The notes: a model not told the origin generated them from the letters alone. A stretch of 32,055 nucleotides of DNA from Roseiflexus sp. (GCA_025062325.1 JANXAL010000052.1:1-32055), one strand, 5' to 3'; shown: positions 7,474 to 14,818, counted from the stretch's first letter. Program-made: numbers and translations.

Positions 7474-7562
7474 AACGAATCCCCGCTCGTGCGGGGCTGG
7501 TGTTCAGGTCACGATGTGGGAGCAACGAACGCAAAACGAATCCCCGCTCGTGCGGGGCTGGT
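7474..7562 (-). CRISPR. Two-repeat, one-spacer CRISPR remnant, type I-E-like
   Basis: Two identical 28-bp repeats (7474-7501 and 7535-7562) start 61 bp apart, exactly the 29+32 period of type I-E arrays. The base completing a 29-nt repeat differs between copies, leaving a unique spacer of 32-33 bp at 7502-7534. On the minus strand the repeat has five bases, then CCCCGC, a 4-nt loop (ACGA), GCGGGG, then ATTCGTT. This is the same layout as the E. coli I-E repeat and gives the array orientation. No third repeat is found one period away on either side and no cas gene is in the window, so it looks like an orphan or decayed array. Confidence 0.7.
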
Positions 7563-7811
7563 CCCAGGCATGCGTCCACGCCGAGGCGAGGGGCGGCGGC
7601 GCCCGTCGTGCGATGAGCCAGAAGGTTCAAAGGCGGGCGGCGCGGCAGGGGTTGCCTGACAATGCGTGCCTGTACCTGTCCTCTGGATAGTATCACGATG
7701 TATCCGAACCCACAACGCCGTATCTTCCGCTCCTTTCTCGCCATCCTCTCGAGCGGCAGCGTCTGTGCAGGAATACCAATGTTGACAAATCAAGCGTCGC
7801 CTGCGCTGCAA

Positions 7812-7876
7812 GCTGAAGCCCTTGCTCAGGGCGCGCGTGTCTCGTGAGACTTGCACGCGCTGAGTAAGGTCTCAGC
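7812..7876. repeat. 65-bp imperfect inverted repeat
   Basis: The arms pair as GCTGA, CCTTnCTCA (one G-T mismatch), GCGCGTG and TCTC around a GT turn at 7844-7845, with small bulges: roughly 24 pairs over 32 positions. No flanking direct repeat or transposase is visible. It could be a MITE-like element, a REP-type repeat or a structured RNA. Confidence 0.55.
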
Positions 7877-7906
7877 ACGCGACGGTACTGGAGTTCCTGG
7901 CAAAGC

Positions 7907-7935
7907 GTAAGGGCAGGTCTCAGACCCGCCCTTAC
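7907..7935. repeat. 29-bp near-perfect palindrome
   Basis: Two 14-bp arms, GTAAGGGCAGGTCT and AGACCCGCCCTTAC, flank a single C, with one mismatch. The centre leaves almost no loop, so as DNA it is a dyad or cruciform candidate more than a terminator, and no T-run follows. It lies 89 bp before the BMP operon -35 box. Confidence 0.65.
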
Positions 7936-8023
7936 ACCGTCCGAGACGTGGATGACAGGTATGGTGGCATGAGATGCAGCGTTGCCGTCGATTCATACCT
8001 GCACTGTAGCCATTCCCCCTCGT

Positions 8024-8052
8024 TTGGCATCCAACCACGACTGTGCTATAAT
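8024..8052 (+). promoter_or_regulatory. Extended -10 sigma-70 promoter of the BMP transporter operon
   Basis: TTGGCA (8024-8029), a 17-bp spacer, and a perfect TATAAT (8047-8052) preceded by TGC, an extended -10. Transcription should start near 8059, leaving a leader of about 128 nt before the lipoprotein gene. Confidence 0.8.
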
Positions 8053-8072
8053 CCGGCTGATTCCAGGAAGTT

Positions 8073-8169
8073 GGCTTCAAGACGCGAATCGTTGTGCTGT
8101 GGCCACTGCACGATTGTTGTGCGTCGTTGAAGCCGCATACAGATTCTTTGCCCGCGCCCTACCGGGCGC
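8073..8169 (+). promoter_or_regulatory. Structured 5' leader with two hairpins
   Basis: The first hairpin (8073-8134) has a basal stem GGCTTCAA/TTGAAGCC continued by GACGC/GCGTC with one bulged G, then inner AATC/GATT and GTGC/GCAC pairs closing on a 10-nt loop that contains the palindrome TGGCCA. The second hairpin, GCGCCC-TACC-GGGCGC (8154-8169), ends 3 nt before AGGAGG (8173-8178), the ribosome-binding site. Such placement could control translation start or mRNA stability. I do not recognise a known riboswitch class. Confidence 0.55.
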
Positions 8170-8186
8170 AGTAGGAGGAGGCGAGA

Positions 8187-9272
8187 ATGAAACGCTCGGT
8201 TTCTCTCATCATCCTGCTGCTCGTCTCGGCATTGATTGCCGCGTGTGGCGGGCCGCAGGCGGGCGGCGTCACTCCGACAGCCGCCCCCCCGACCGGCGCG
8301 ACTCCTGCGCCAGCCAAGCCTACCGAAGCAGATTGCCCCAAGCCTGAGGTTCTGTGCGTCGGTCTCGTGACCGATGTCGGCGAGATCGACGACAAGAGCT
8401 TCAACCAGTCCGCCTGGGAAGGCGTCAAGCGCGCTGAAGCCGAATTGGGCGCGATCGTCAACTATGTCGAGACGAAGGACGCCAAGGACTACGATGCGAA
8501 CATCGCACTGTTCACCGAGAAGGGGTACGACGTCATCGTTACCGTTGGCTTCGCGCTTGGTGAGGCGACAGCGAAGGCTGCCGCGGAAAATCCGAATGTG
8601 AAATTCATCGGTGTCGATCAGTTCCAGGCAACGACGATCCCGAACGTTGCCGGCCTGATCTTCGCTGAGGACAAAGCAGGTTTCCTGGCGGGCGTGCTCG
8701 CAGCCGGGATGTCGAAGAGCAACAAGATCGCCGCCGTGCTTGGCACTAACCTGGTTCCGCCGGTTGTCGCCTTCAAGGAAGGGTACGAGAACGGCGCGAA
8801 GTATCTCAAGCCCGACATTCAGGTGATTGCGACCTACCATCCGGGCGGTCTCGACACGGCATTCACCGACCCGAAATGGGGCGCCGACCAGGCGAAACTT
8901 GCGATTGACCAGGGCGCCGATGTGATCTTCGGCGCTGGCGGGAAGACCGGCAATGGCGCGCTGATCGAGACAGCGGCGAATGCCGATAAGGGGGTGTATT
9001 GCATCGGCGTTGACACCGATCAGTGGGAGACCGTGCCTGAAGCGCGCCCGTGCCTGATCTCGAGTGCGATGAAGCTGATCACGCCGGGTGTGTTCGACCT
9101 GATCAAGAAGGCGCAAGAGGGCAACTTCCCCTCAGGCAACTACGTCGGCGAGGTCGGGCTGGCGCCTTTCCACGACTTCGATGCGAAGATTCCGGCAGAG
9201 TTGAAGGCAAAGATCGCCGAGGTTGATAAGGGCCTGCGCGACGGCACGATTTCGACAGGGTACAAGCCGTAA
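8187..9272 (+). CDS. BMP-family substrate-binding lipoprotein (nucleoside-type ABC uptake)
   Basis: A 361-residue extracytoplasmic binding protein of the basic membrane protein (BMP/PnrA) family, which usually binds purine nucleosides and delivers them to an ABC permease. Residues 1-19 are a lipoprotein signal with lipobox LIAAC and lipidated Cys20, then a Pro/Thr/Ala-rich tether to about residue 50. The folded part begins with VLCVGLVTDVGEIDDKSFNQ and has typical BMP stretches: ESxxAKDYDANIALF-like, VTVGFALGEATAKAAAENPN, GLIFAEDKAGFLAGVLAAGM, and DVIFGAGGKTGNGALIETA. AGGAGG lies 8 nt before the ATG. It is first in an operon with two permeases and an ATPase. A hairpin follows the stop and may favour high binding-protein output. 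Substrate is inferred from the family only. Confidence 0.9.
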   Translation: MKRSVSLIILLLVSALIAACGGPQAGGVTPTAAPPTGATPAPAKPTEADCPKPEVLCVGLVTDVGEIDDKSFNQSAWEGVKRAEAELGAIVNYVETKDAKDYDANIALFTEKGYDVIVTVGFALGEATAKAAAENPNVKFIGVDQFQATTIPNVAGLIFAEDKAGFLAGVLAAGMSKSNKIAAVLGTNLVPPVVAFKEGYENGAKYLKPDIQVIATYHPGGLDTAFTDPKWGADQAKLAIDQGADVIFGAGGKTGNGALIETAANADKGVYCIGVDTDQWETVPEARPCLISSAMKLITPGVFDLIKKAQEGNFPSGNYVGEVGLAPFHDFDAKIPAELKAKIAEVDKGLRDGTISTGYKP

Positions 9273-9282
9273 TTGTGGCAGC

Positions 9283-9310
9283 GGGCTGCGTCCCTTTGGG
9301 GATGCAGCCC
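9283..9310 (+). terminator. Hairpin after the binding-protein gene (attenuator or terminator)
   Basis: Ten nt after the lipoprotein stop: GGGCTGC pairs with GCAGCCC, extended by a G-T wobble, T-A and CCC/GGG, around a TTTG loop. Only a weak T-rich tail follows, so partial termination or mRNA 3'-end protection is more likely than full termination. Binding-protein genes often have such a signal to make more binder than permease. Confidence 0.55.
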
Positions 9311-9570
9311 ATGTTTCTCACACGCGGTCTAGTGACAGACACAGGCTGGGAAGATCAAGCGCATCGTCTGGTTGTGCCGGGACTCTGCGGGCTGAGCCCT
9401 CGCTGATTCGGGTAAACCTCCGCGGGGCTGCTCTGTTCTGAGCTTTAGCCCGCAGTTAGAGGATGCGTGGCGTAGCGGCGCAAGTCTGGACTCACTATCC
9501 TCATCATCCGCTAGACGTCCGAGTTATTCAGTGTGCCTCTACCTGGCGGCCCCATCTGGAGCGAACGCAT

Positions 9571-10686
9571 ATGGAACGCGCTGAATTGCCATCTCCTCTC
9601 CAGGCGAGCCGCCTGGCGCCGGTGCGCAGTCTGCTGCGCGCGATGATTGTGCCAATCATGTCAGTTATTGTTGCACTGGCGATCGGTGCTGTGATTATCT
9701 CTCTCTCCGGCGCAAACCCACTGGTGGCGTACAGCGCGTTGTTCGAGGGGGGCCTGGGGAGCGGGCGGGCGATCGGGCGCACGCTCGAAAAGGCGACGCC
9801 GCTGATCTTTGGCGGGCTGGCAGTCTCACTGGCGTTCAAGTGCGGATTGTTCAACATCGGCGCGCAGGGTCAGTTGCTGCTCGGCGCGATATTTGCGGCG
9901 TTTATCGGATTCAGCCTGCAAGGGCTGCCAGCGGTGGTGCATATTCCGCTGGCGCTGCTGGTTGGCGCAATCATGGGCGCACTGTGGGCGGCGATTGCCG
10001 GCACCCTCAAAGCGCTCACCGGGGCGCACGAAGTCATCACTACTATCATGCTTAACTTCGTCGCCTTCAATCTGACCGACTGGCTGTCGGACGGACCGTG
10101 GAAGGATCGGTCGCCGGGAAACATTGTGGCGCGCACGCCTGCAGTTGCGCCTGAAGCGCGCCTGCCCGACATTGCTGGCGTGCCGCTGGGGATGATCCTG
10201 GCAGTGCTGGCGGCGATTGCGGTCTGGTGGCTGATCTGGCGCACCACAATCGGGTTCGAGTTGCGCACCGTCGGGCAAAATGCTAGCGCAGCCAGGTACG
10301 CTGGCATCTCGGTGCGTCGCATGACCGTGCTGGCAATGGTCGCCAGCGGTTTTCTTGCGGGCCTTGGCGGCGCCGTTGAGACACTCGGCGTTGTAGGGCG
10401 GTTTCAGCCCGGGTTCAATGTCGGGCTTGGCTTTCAGGCCATCACCATTGCGCTGCTGGCGCGCACCAACCCGATTGCTGTCATTCCGGCGTCGTTGCTG
10501 ATCGGCGTCATGCAGGCGGGCGCCAGCCGGATGCAGTTCAATTCGGGTGTGGCGTCCGAAATTATCGATGTTATTCAGGCGATCATCCTGTTCTTCGTCG
10601 CTGCCGATAGTATCATTCGCTGGATACTGCGCCTCCGCGCCGAAGAAGGTGAACGGGTGACCCTGAGCAGCGGCTGGGGATCGTAG
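9571..10686 (+). CDS. ABC transporter permease, BMP/nucleoside type (first permease)
   Basis: A 371-residue inner-membrane permease of the BPD_transp_2 (branched-chain/sugar/nucleoside) family. After a short N-terminus there are about ten hydrophobic segments. Recognisable stretches include TLEKATPLIFGGLAVSLAFK, CGLFNIGAQGQLLLGAIFAA, the cytoplasmic loop GAHEVITTIMLNFVAFNL that contacts the ATPase, and GQNASAARYAGISVRRM. The open frame starts at 9463, but I prefer the ATG at 9571. GGAG lies 9 nt before it, the upstream 36 codons are not family-like, and MERAELPSPLQ gives a normal length. It is followed after 13 bp by the second permease. The 298-bp gap after the lipoprotein gene has hairpins but no clear promoter. 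Confidence 0.88.
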   Translation: MERAELPSPLQASRLAPVRSLLRAMIVPIMSVIVALAIGAVIISLSGANPLVAYSALFEGGLGSGRAIGRTLEKATPLIFGGLAVSLAFKCGLFNIGAQGQLLLGAIFAAFIGFSLQGLPAVVHIPLALLVGAIMGALWAAIAGTLKALTGAHEVITTIMLNFVAFNLTDWLSDGPWKDRSPGNIVARTPAVAPEARLPDIAGVPLGMILAVLAAIAVWWLIWRTTIGFELRTVGQNASAARYAGISVRRMTVLAMVASGFLAGLGGAVETLGVVGRFQPGFNVGLGFQAITIALLARTNPIAVIPASLLIGVMQAGASRMQFNSGVASEIIDVIQAIILFFVAADSIIRWILRLRAEEGERVTLSSGWGS

Positions 10687-10699
10687 GGGGAAGTGAGGC

Positions 10700-11740
10700 A
10701 TGCAGATTACGGACACACTGGCGCGACCGTCGGTAGCGCGGCTCCCATGGGTGACAATCGGGGTATGGGGCGGGTTGGCAATCCTGGTTCTCGTCGCCTA
10801 TGCGCGCGCGCCACAGGCGACGACGGCAGTGCTTACTTCGACCATCCGCCAGTCAACGCCGATCATCCTCGGTGCGCTGGCAGGCATTATGTGCGAACGG
10901 TCTGGGGTGATCAACATCGGCATCGAGGGCATGATGTTGATTGCTGCGTTCCTCGGCTTTATGTTCAATGTATGGACGGGCGACCTGCTCCTGGCGACGA
11001 TGGGGGCGCTGCTTGTCGGTGCGGCGGTTGGCGCGTTCCATGCGCTGATGTCAATTACGCTCAAGGTCGATCAGATCATCGCCGGGACGGTCATCAATAT
11101 CCTTGCTGTGGGTCTGACCGGCTATTTCTACCAGCAGGGTCTGACGACGCGCGGCAAATTGACGCCGGTGAGCATTCCAGTGCTGGCGGACATCCCAATT
11201 ATCGGTCCGGTGTTCTTCAGCAACCCGCCGATCACCTACGCCTCGCTTGTCCTGATCGTCGTCATTCATGTGCTCCTGTTTCGCACCGTCTGGGGGTTGC
11301 GCACGCGCGCCGTGGGCGAACATCCCGCTGCAGCCGATACCGTCGGCATTGCGGTCAATCGGGTGCGCTACATCAATGTCATTATCGGCGGCATGCTCGC
11401 CGGTCTGGCGGGCGGATTCCTGACGCTCGAATCGGTTGGCTCATTCGAGCGAAATATGACTAATGGACGCGGCTTTGTGTCGCTAGCAGTGATGATCTTT
11501 GGCAAATGGACGCCATTTGGCGCCTGGGGCGGGTCGTTGCTGTTCGGTTTCGCCAATGCGCTCCAGTCGCAGATCCAGTTCCTCAAAAATCAACTTCCGC
11601 CCTGGCTGGCGTGGATCGGTGATCTGCCGCCGCAGTTCATCGGAATGTTGCCATATGTGTTGACGATTGCCGTTCTGGCTGGCTTTGTCGGACGCGCCCG
11701 TCCGCCAGCCGCAATCGGAAAAGTGTACGAGAAGGAATGA
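10700..11740 (+). CDS. ABC transporter permease, BMP/nucleoside type (second permease)
   Basis: A 346-residue membrane protein paired with the preceding permease, so the transporter channel is probably a heterodimer. Family stretches are STIRQSTPIILGALAGIM, CERSGVINIGIEGMMLIAAF, the ATPase-contact loop KVDQIIAGTVINILAVGL, and RTRAVGEHPAAADTVGI. Eight to ten hydrophobic helices are visible. AGGGGGA lies 8 nt before the ATG. The stop overlaps the ATPase start in an ATGA arrangement, a sign of translational coupling. Confidence 0.9.
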   Translation: MQITDTLARPSVARLPWVTIGVWGGLAILVLVAYARAPQATTAVLTSTIRQSTPIILGALAGIMCERSGVINIGIEGMMLIAAFLGFMFNVWTGDLLLATMGALLVGAAVGAFHALMSITLKVDQIIAGTVINILAVGLTGYFYQQGLTTRGKLTPVSIPVLADIPIIGPVFFSNPPITYASLVLIVVIHVLLFRTVWGLRTRAVGEHPAAADTVGIAVNRVRYINVIIGGMLAGLAGGFLTLESVGSFERNMTNGRGFVSLAVMIFGKWTPFGAWGGSLLFGFANALQSQIQFLKNQLPPWLAWIGDLPPQFIGMLPYVLTIAVLAGFVGRARPPAAIGKVYEKE

Positions 11741-13329
11741 CGATGACCGTTGAGCCTGAGATCGTTCTCGAAGCGCGCAATATCACCAAACGGTTTCCTG
11801 GAGTCGTGGCGAATGAGAATGTTAGCCTGAAGTTGTATCGTGGTGAAGTGCTTGCGCTCCTTGGCGAAAATGGCGCTGGCAAAACCACGCTGATGAACAT
11901 TCTCTACGGTCTGTATCATCAGGACTCAGGCGAGGTGCTGATCCGCGGCGAGCCGGTGCGGATCAGCAGTCCAAGCGAGTCGATCAAACGCGGGATCGGC
12001 ATGGTTCATCAGCACTTTATGCTGGTGCCAGTCTTCACGGTTGCCGAGAATATCATCCTTGGGGCCGAAACCAGCAAAGGTCCGTTTCTTGATCTTAAGG
12101 TCGCTCGTCAACGGATCCGCGAATTGTCGCGGCAGTATCATCTCGATGTTGATCCCGACGCCTATGTGAAAGACCTGTCAGTCGGTCAGCAGCAGCGAGT
12201 CGAGATTATCAAGGCGCTCTACCGCAACGCTGATATTCTCATCCTTGATGAGCCGACAGCGGTGCTGACGCCGCAGGAAACCGAAGAGCTGTTCGCCATT
12301 ATTCGCTCACTAACGGCGCGGGGCGCGTCGGTCATTTTTATTTCGCACAAACTGAAAGAAGCGCTAGCGATTGCCGACCGGATCGTGGTGCTCCGGCGCG
12401 GGCGCGTGGTCGGCGAGACGACGCCGCGTGAAGCGACGGAACGCAGTCTGGCGGAGATGATGGTCGGTCGCAGCGTGATGCTGGAAGTCGAAAAAGGCGA
12501 GGCGCATCCCGGTGCACCGGTGCTAACCCTCGAGAATGTCACCGTTCTTGACGATCGCGGTCAGCAAGTGGTCAATGGCGTATCGCTCGAAGTGCATGCT
12601 GGCGAGATCCTGGGCATCGCTGGCGTGCAGGGAAATGGTCAAACCGAACTTGTCGAGGCGATCACCGGTTTGCGCCCGGTGCATTCAGGGCGAGTGCGGA
12701 TCAACGGGCGCGATGTGACGAACGCTTCGCCGCGCCGCATCAGCGAAATCGGCTGCGTCCACGTCCCCGAGGATCGCCAGGAAGACGGCCTGGTGCTGAC
12801 CTATAGCGTCGCCGATAACTTGGTGCTCAACATCTACTACGCGCCGCCGTTCGCTCACGGTGTGGTGCGGGACGACCGTGCGATCCTTAACCACGCGAAC
12901 CGCCTGATTGAGCGTTATGACGTGCGCACCCCTAGCCCGCTCACCCTCGTATCGGCGCTTTCCGGCGGCAACAAGCAAAAAGTGATCATCGCGCGCGAGC
13001 TTTCGCGCGAAGGGCGCCTGCTCATCGCCGCCCAACCGACGCGCGGCATCGATGTTGGCTCTATCGAGTTCATTCACCAGCAGATCATCGCCGAACGCGA
13101 CCGGGGCGCGGCAGTGCTGCTCGTGTCTGCAGAACTCGATGAGATTATGGCGCTCTCCGACCGGATTGCCGTGATGTATCACGGGCGGATCGTGGCGACC
13201 ATGCCCGCTGCCCGCGCCACGCGCGAAGAGTTGGGGCTGCTGATGGCGGGTGCGCAACCGTCGAATGTTGTCCAGGAACCGGCGACGGACGGACACGCGC
13301 CGGTGAGTGTTCAACGGCGTGGCGTCTGA
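11737..13329 (+). CDS. ABC transporter ATP-binding protein, duplicated type, BMP/nucleoside uptake
   Basis: A 530-residue ATPase made of two fused nucleotide-binding domains, as in sugar and nucleoside importers (RbsA/NupO type). Domain 1 has Walker A GENGAGKTT (about 42-50), signature LSVGQQQR (about 148) and Walker B ILILDEPTAVLT. Domain 2 has a degenerate Walker A (GVQGNGQTE, no Lys), signature LSGGNKQK and a Walker B with Gln in place of the catalytic Glu (LLIAAQPTRGID), normal for this family, so only one site should hydrolyse ATP well. The start could be ATG 11737 (overlapping the permease stop) or ATG 11743. It is last in the operon; here permeases precede the ATPase, while many BMP operons have the ATPase directly after the binder. 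It overlaps the convergent nicotinate phosphoribosyltransferase gene by 19 bp. Confidence 0.92.
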   Translation: MTMTVEPEIVLEARNITKRFPGVVANENVSLKLYRGEVLALLGENGAGKTTLMNILYGLYHQDSGEVLIRGEPVRISSPSESIKRGIGMVHQHFMLVPVFTVAENIILGAETSKGPFLDLKVARQRIRELSRQYHLDVDPDAYVKDLSVGQQQRVEIIKALYRNADILILDEPTAVLTPQETEELFAIIRSLTARGASVIFISHKLKEALAIADRIVVLRRGRVVGETTPREATERSLAEMMVGRSVMLEVEKGEAHPGAPVLTLENVTVLDDRGQQVVNGVSLEVHAGEILGIAGVQGNGQTELVEAITGLRPVHSGRVRINGRDVTNASPRRISEIGCVHVPEDRQEDGLVLTYSVADNLVLNIYYAPPFAHGVVRDDRAILNHANRLIERYDVRTPSPLTLVSALSGGNKQKVIIARELSREGRLLIAAQPTRGIDVGSIEFIHQQIIAERDRGAAVLLVSAELDEIMALSDRIAVMYHGRIVATMPAARATREELGLLMAGAQPSNVVQEPATDGHAPVSVQRRGV

Positions 13330-14678
13330 ACGCGCTGCAGGTCCGGGTTATCGCAGGCGCGCCGCCCGACCTTGGCCATATCGTACCAGGTCCCGCCGAC
13401 CTTAACCCGCACCACGTCAGCGGTGAAGTCGTTGTTGGTCCCCTCTTCCTCGCTATTGGAAAAGAGCGACGAGCCGACGCCATAAATATCCACCGGCACT
13501 CCAAGCTCCTCGAAGCGCCGGATCTTTTTCGGATTAAAGCCGCCAGTCGCAACGATTTTCACATCGCGGCACCACTGCTGCGCCGGTTCCACCCACTCCG
13601 GGGGGAGCGACCAGCGCTTCCAGGCGTCGTCGATTGCCTGGCGCAGGTAGAAGATCAAGCGCGGGTTGACTCCCAGATCCAGTTTGCGGTTGCCGAGCGG
13701 CGGCACGCTGACATCGCGCAGTTTGTCGCTCGTGTCGGGGCGCACGCCGAACAGCTTGTAGCGCCGCGCTTCGGTCGTCTGGCCACTGTCCATCAATTCG
13801 CGGTACCGCTGGAACATCGCGTCCATCACCGCCAGCGCCGTGCCAACGCAATCATTTTCAAAGTCGATCAGGGCAATACGCGGTATCTCGATCGGACGGG
13901 TTTCGGCGAACGCCAGCATACATTCAACCGTGTCGCCAAGGAATGCGGCAATCGCGGCATGTGCAATTGTGCCGCCGCCAAATCCGCCCCACCAGTCGCC
14001 CTGGGCGTCGGTCGAGATGAACGCGCCGAGGGTTTTGCCGTAGTCGAGGTTGAAGCGCTGCACGGCGATATTGTACGCATACCCGTCAGCCGCCTGCACT
14101 TCGTGGGCATCGAAGCGCGCCGGGAAGAAGAGCACCGGTTTCCCGCGCGCCGCGACCAGCACGTTGTAGACATTCGTGGCAATCCGGGTGGCGCGGGTGA
14201 GCGCTCCGAGCGTTGGCGTCTCTAACAGCGCGAAGTCCCGATACCGGCCACGCACGCGCAGCACTGGCTGCACATTCATCGGGTCACCGTCGTAGCGCAC
14301 GATCACCCCATCGTGAACGGCATCGACTTCAAGCTGGTCGTATGTGTTGACAAAGTTGCCCTGGTCGTCGAAGTAACCAGTGCAGAGCTGCAACATCGCC
14401 AGCGCCTTGTCGACGCCAGCAACGACCGAGAACGGGCGGCGGCGGGTGAACCACTGCATCTCGACCTCGATATTGCCGATATCGACATCGTTGAGCGGAA
14501 TGCCCATCTTGGAGAGCCGGGGTGAAACGCCGCCAAACCGATAGCCGCGCTTCGCCAGCGTCGTCAGCATACCGACAATATTCTCGAAGTACTTATCAGA
14601 ATACCATCCAGTACGCATGCGTTCAGCGTCGAGCTTAAACGTCTCGTTCGTCAGGCGACGGTTATCGAAGATACTCAT
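13311..14678 (-). CDS. pncB: Nicotinate phosphoribosyltransferase
   Basis: This enzyme joins nicotinate and PRPP (with ATP) to make nicotinate mononucleotide, the entry step for salvaging nicotinate into NAD. The 455-residue protein shows the N-terminal region KLDAERMRTGWYSDKYF, FVNTYDQLEVDAVHDGVIVR, GYAYNIAVQRFNLDYGKTLG, STDAQGDWWGGFGGGTIAHA near the middle, and the phosphate-binding part VKIVATGGFNPKKI followed by VDIYGVGSSL. I placed the start at ATG 14678, with GGGGA about 9 nt upstream and MSIFDNRRL giving a normal N-terminus; the frame is open to 14855, but that part overlaps the promoter. The gene has its own near-consensus promoter with an inverted repeat at the -10, and it converges with the nucleoside transporter operon. 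Confidence 0.88.
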   Translation of the reverse strand: MSIFDNRRLTNETFKLDAERMRTGWYSDKYFENIVGMLTTLAKRGYRFGGVSPRLSKMGIPLNDVDIGNIEVEMQWFTRRRPFSVVAGVDKALAMLQLCTGYFDDQGNFVNTYDQLEVDAVHDGVIVRYDGDPMNVQPVLRVRGRYRDFALLETPTLGALTRATRIATNVYNVLVAARGKPVLFFPARFDAHEVQAADGYAYNIAVQRFNLDYGKTLGAFISTDAQGDWWGGFGGGTIAHAAIAAFLGDTVECMLAFAETRPIEIPRIALIDFENDCVGTALAVMDAMFQRYRELMDSGQTTEARRYKLFGVRPDTSDKLRDVSVPPLGNRKLDLGVNPRLIFYLRQAIDDAWKRWSLPPEWVEPAQQWCRDVKIVATGGFNPKKIRRFEELGVPVDIYGVGSSLFSNSEEEGTNNDFTADVVRVKVGGTWYDMAKVGRRACDNPDLQRVQTPRR

Positions 14679-14703
14679 AGCGGTATCCCCAGATATTATT
14701 GTT

Positions 14704-14730
14704 ATATTGACACTATTATGAGTATCATAT
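14704..14730 (-). promoter_or_regulatory. Inverted repeat at the pncB promoter, candidate operator
   Basis: ATATTGACACT (14704-14714) and AGTATCATAT (14721-14730) are inverted copies with one mismatch and one extra base, spaced by 6 nt, and they cover the -10 box and probable start site. NAD genes in other bacteria are controlled by NrtR or NiaR at such positions, but I cannot assign the regulator. Confidence 0.45.
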
Positions 14731-14752
14731 GAGAAGCGGGTAGATTTGTCAA
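14724..14752 (-). promoter_or_regulatory. Sigma-70 promoter of the nicotinate phosphoribosyltransferase gene
   Basis: On the minus strand: TTGACA (14752-14747, perfect), a 17-bp spacer, TATGAT (14729-14724). The start site should be near 14717, about 40 nt before the ATG. Confidence 0.75.
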
Positions 14753-14775
14753 GCGCACCGAGGGGAAAAGCGCAA

Positions 14776-14818
14776 AGGTTACAGGTTGTAGGCGAGAGGC
14801 GAGAGGGGACGAGGCGAG
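14776..14818. repeat. Six-unit heptamer repeat array
   Basis: Units AGGTTAC, AGGTTGT, AGGCGAG, AGGCGAG, AGGGGAC, then one extra G, then AGGCGAG. The units differ but keep the 7-nt phase and the leading AGG, as in the array at 3049-3090. It sits between the divergent promoters of pncB and the 84-aa gene. Nothing else is recognised in the 14753-14952 part of this gap. Confidence 0.65.

Larger units (their letters stand above)
7361..8023. other. Gene-free stretch with CRISPR remnant and palindromes
   Basis: No gene is supported between the zinc-ribbon gene and the BMP operon promoter. It contains a two-repeat CRISPR-like unit (7474-7562), a 65-bp imperfect inverted repeat (7812-7876) and a 29-bp palindrome (7907-7935). 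Small reading frames here mostly translate the repeats. Confidence 0.6.

Noticed and set aside
7640-7850. Small plus-strand frame of 61 codons
   Set aside because: No ribosome site and it runs into the 65-bp inverted repeat; nothing supports a protein.
8053-8186. A purine riboswitch in the BMP leader
   Set aside because: The hairpin layout does not give the three-way junction and conserved loop bases of purine riboswitches, so I call only a structured leader.
8046-9116. A 356-codon open frame on the minus strand
   Set aside because: It lies wholly opposite the BMP lipoprotein gene, which has a lipobox, family motifs and a strong ribosome site. The minus frame has no family features and its composition is that of an antisense shadow.
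9826-10716. A 296-codon minus-strand frame across the first permease
   Set aside because: It is the antisense shadow of a well-supported membrane protein; the translation is rich in His, Gln and Arg with no domain.
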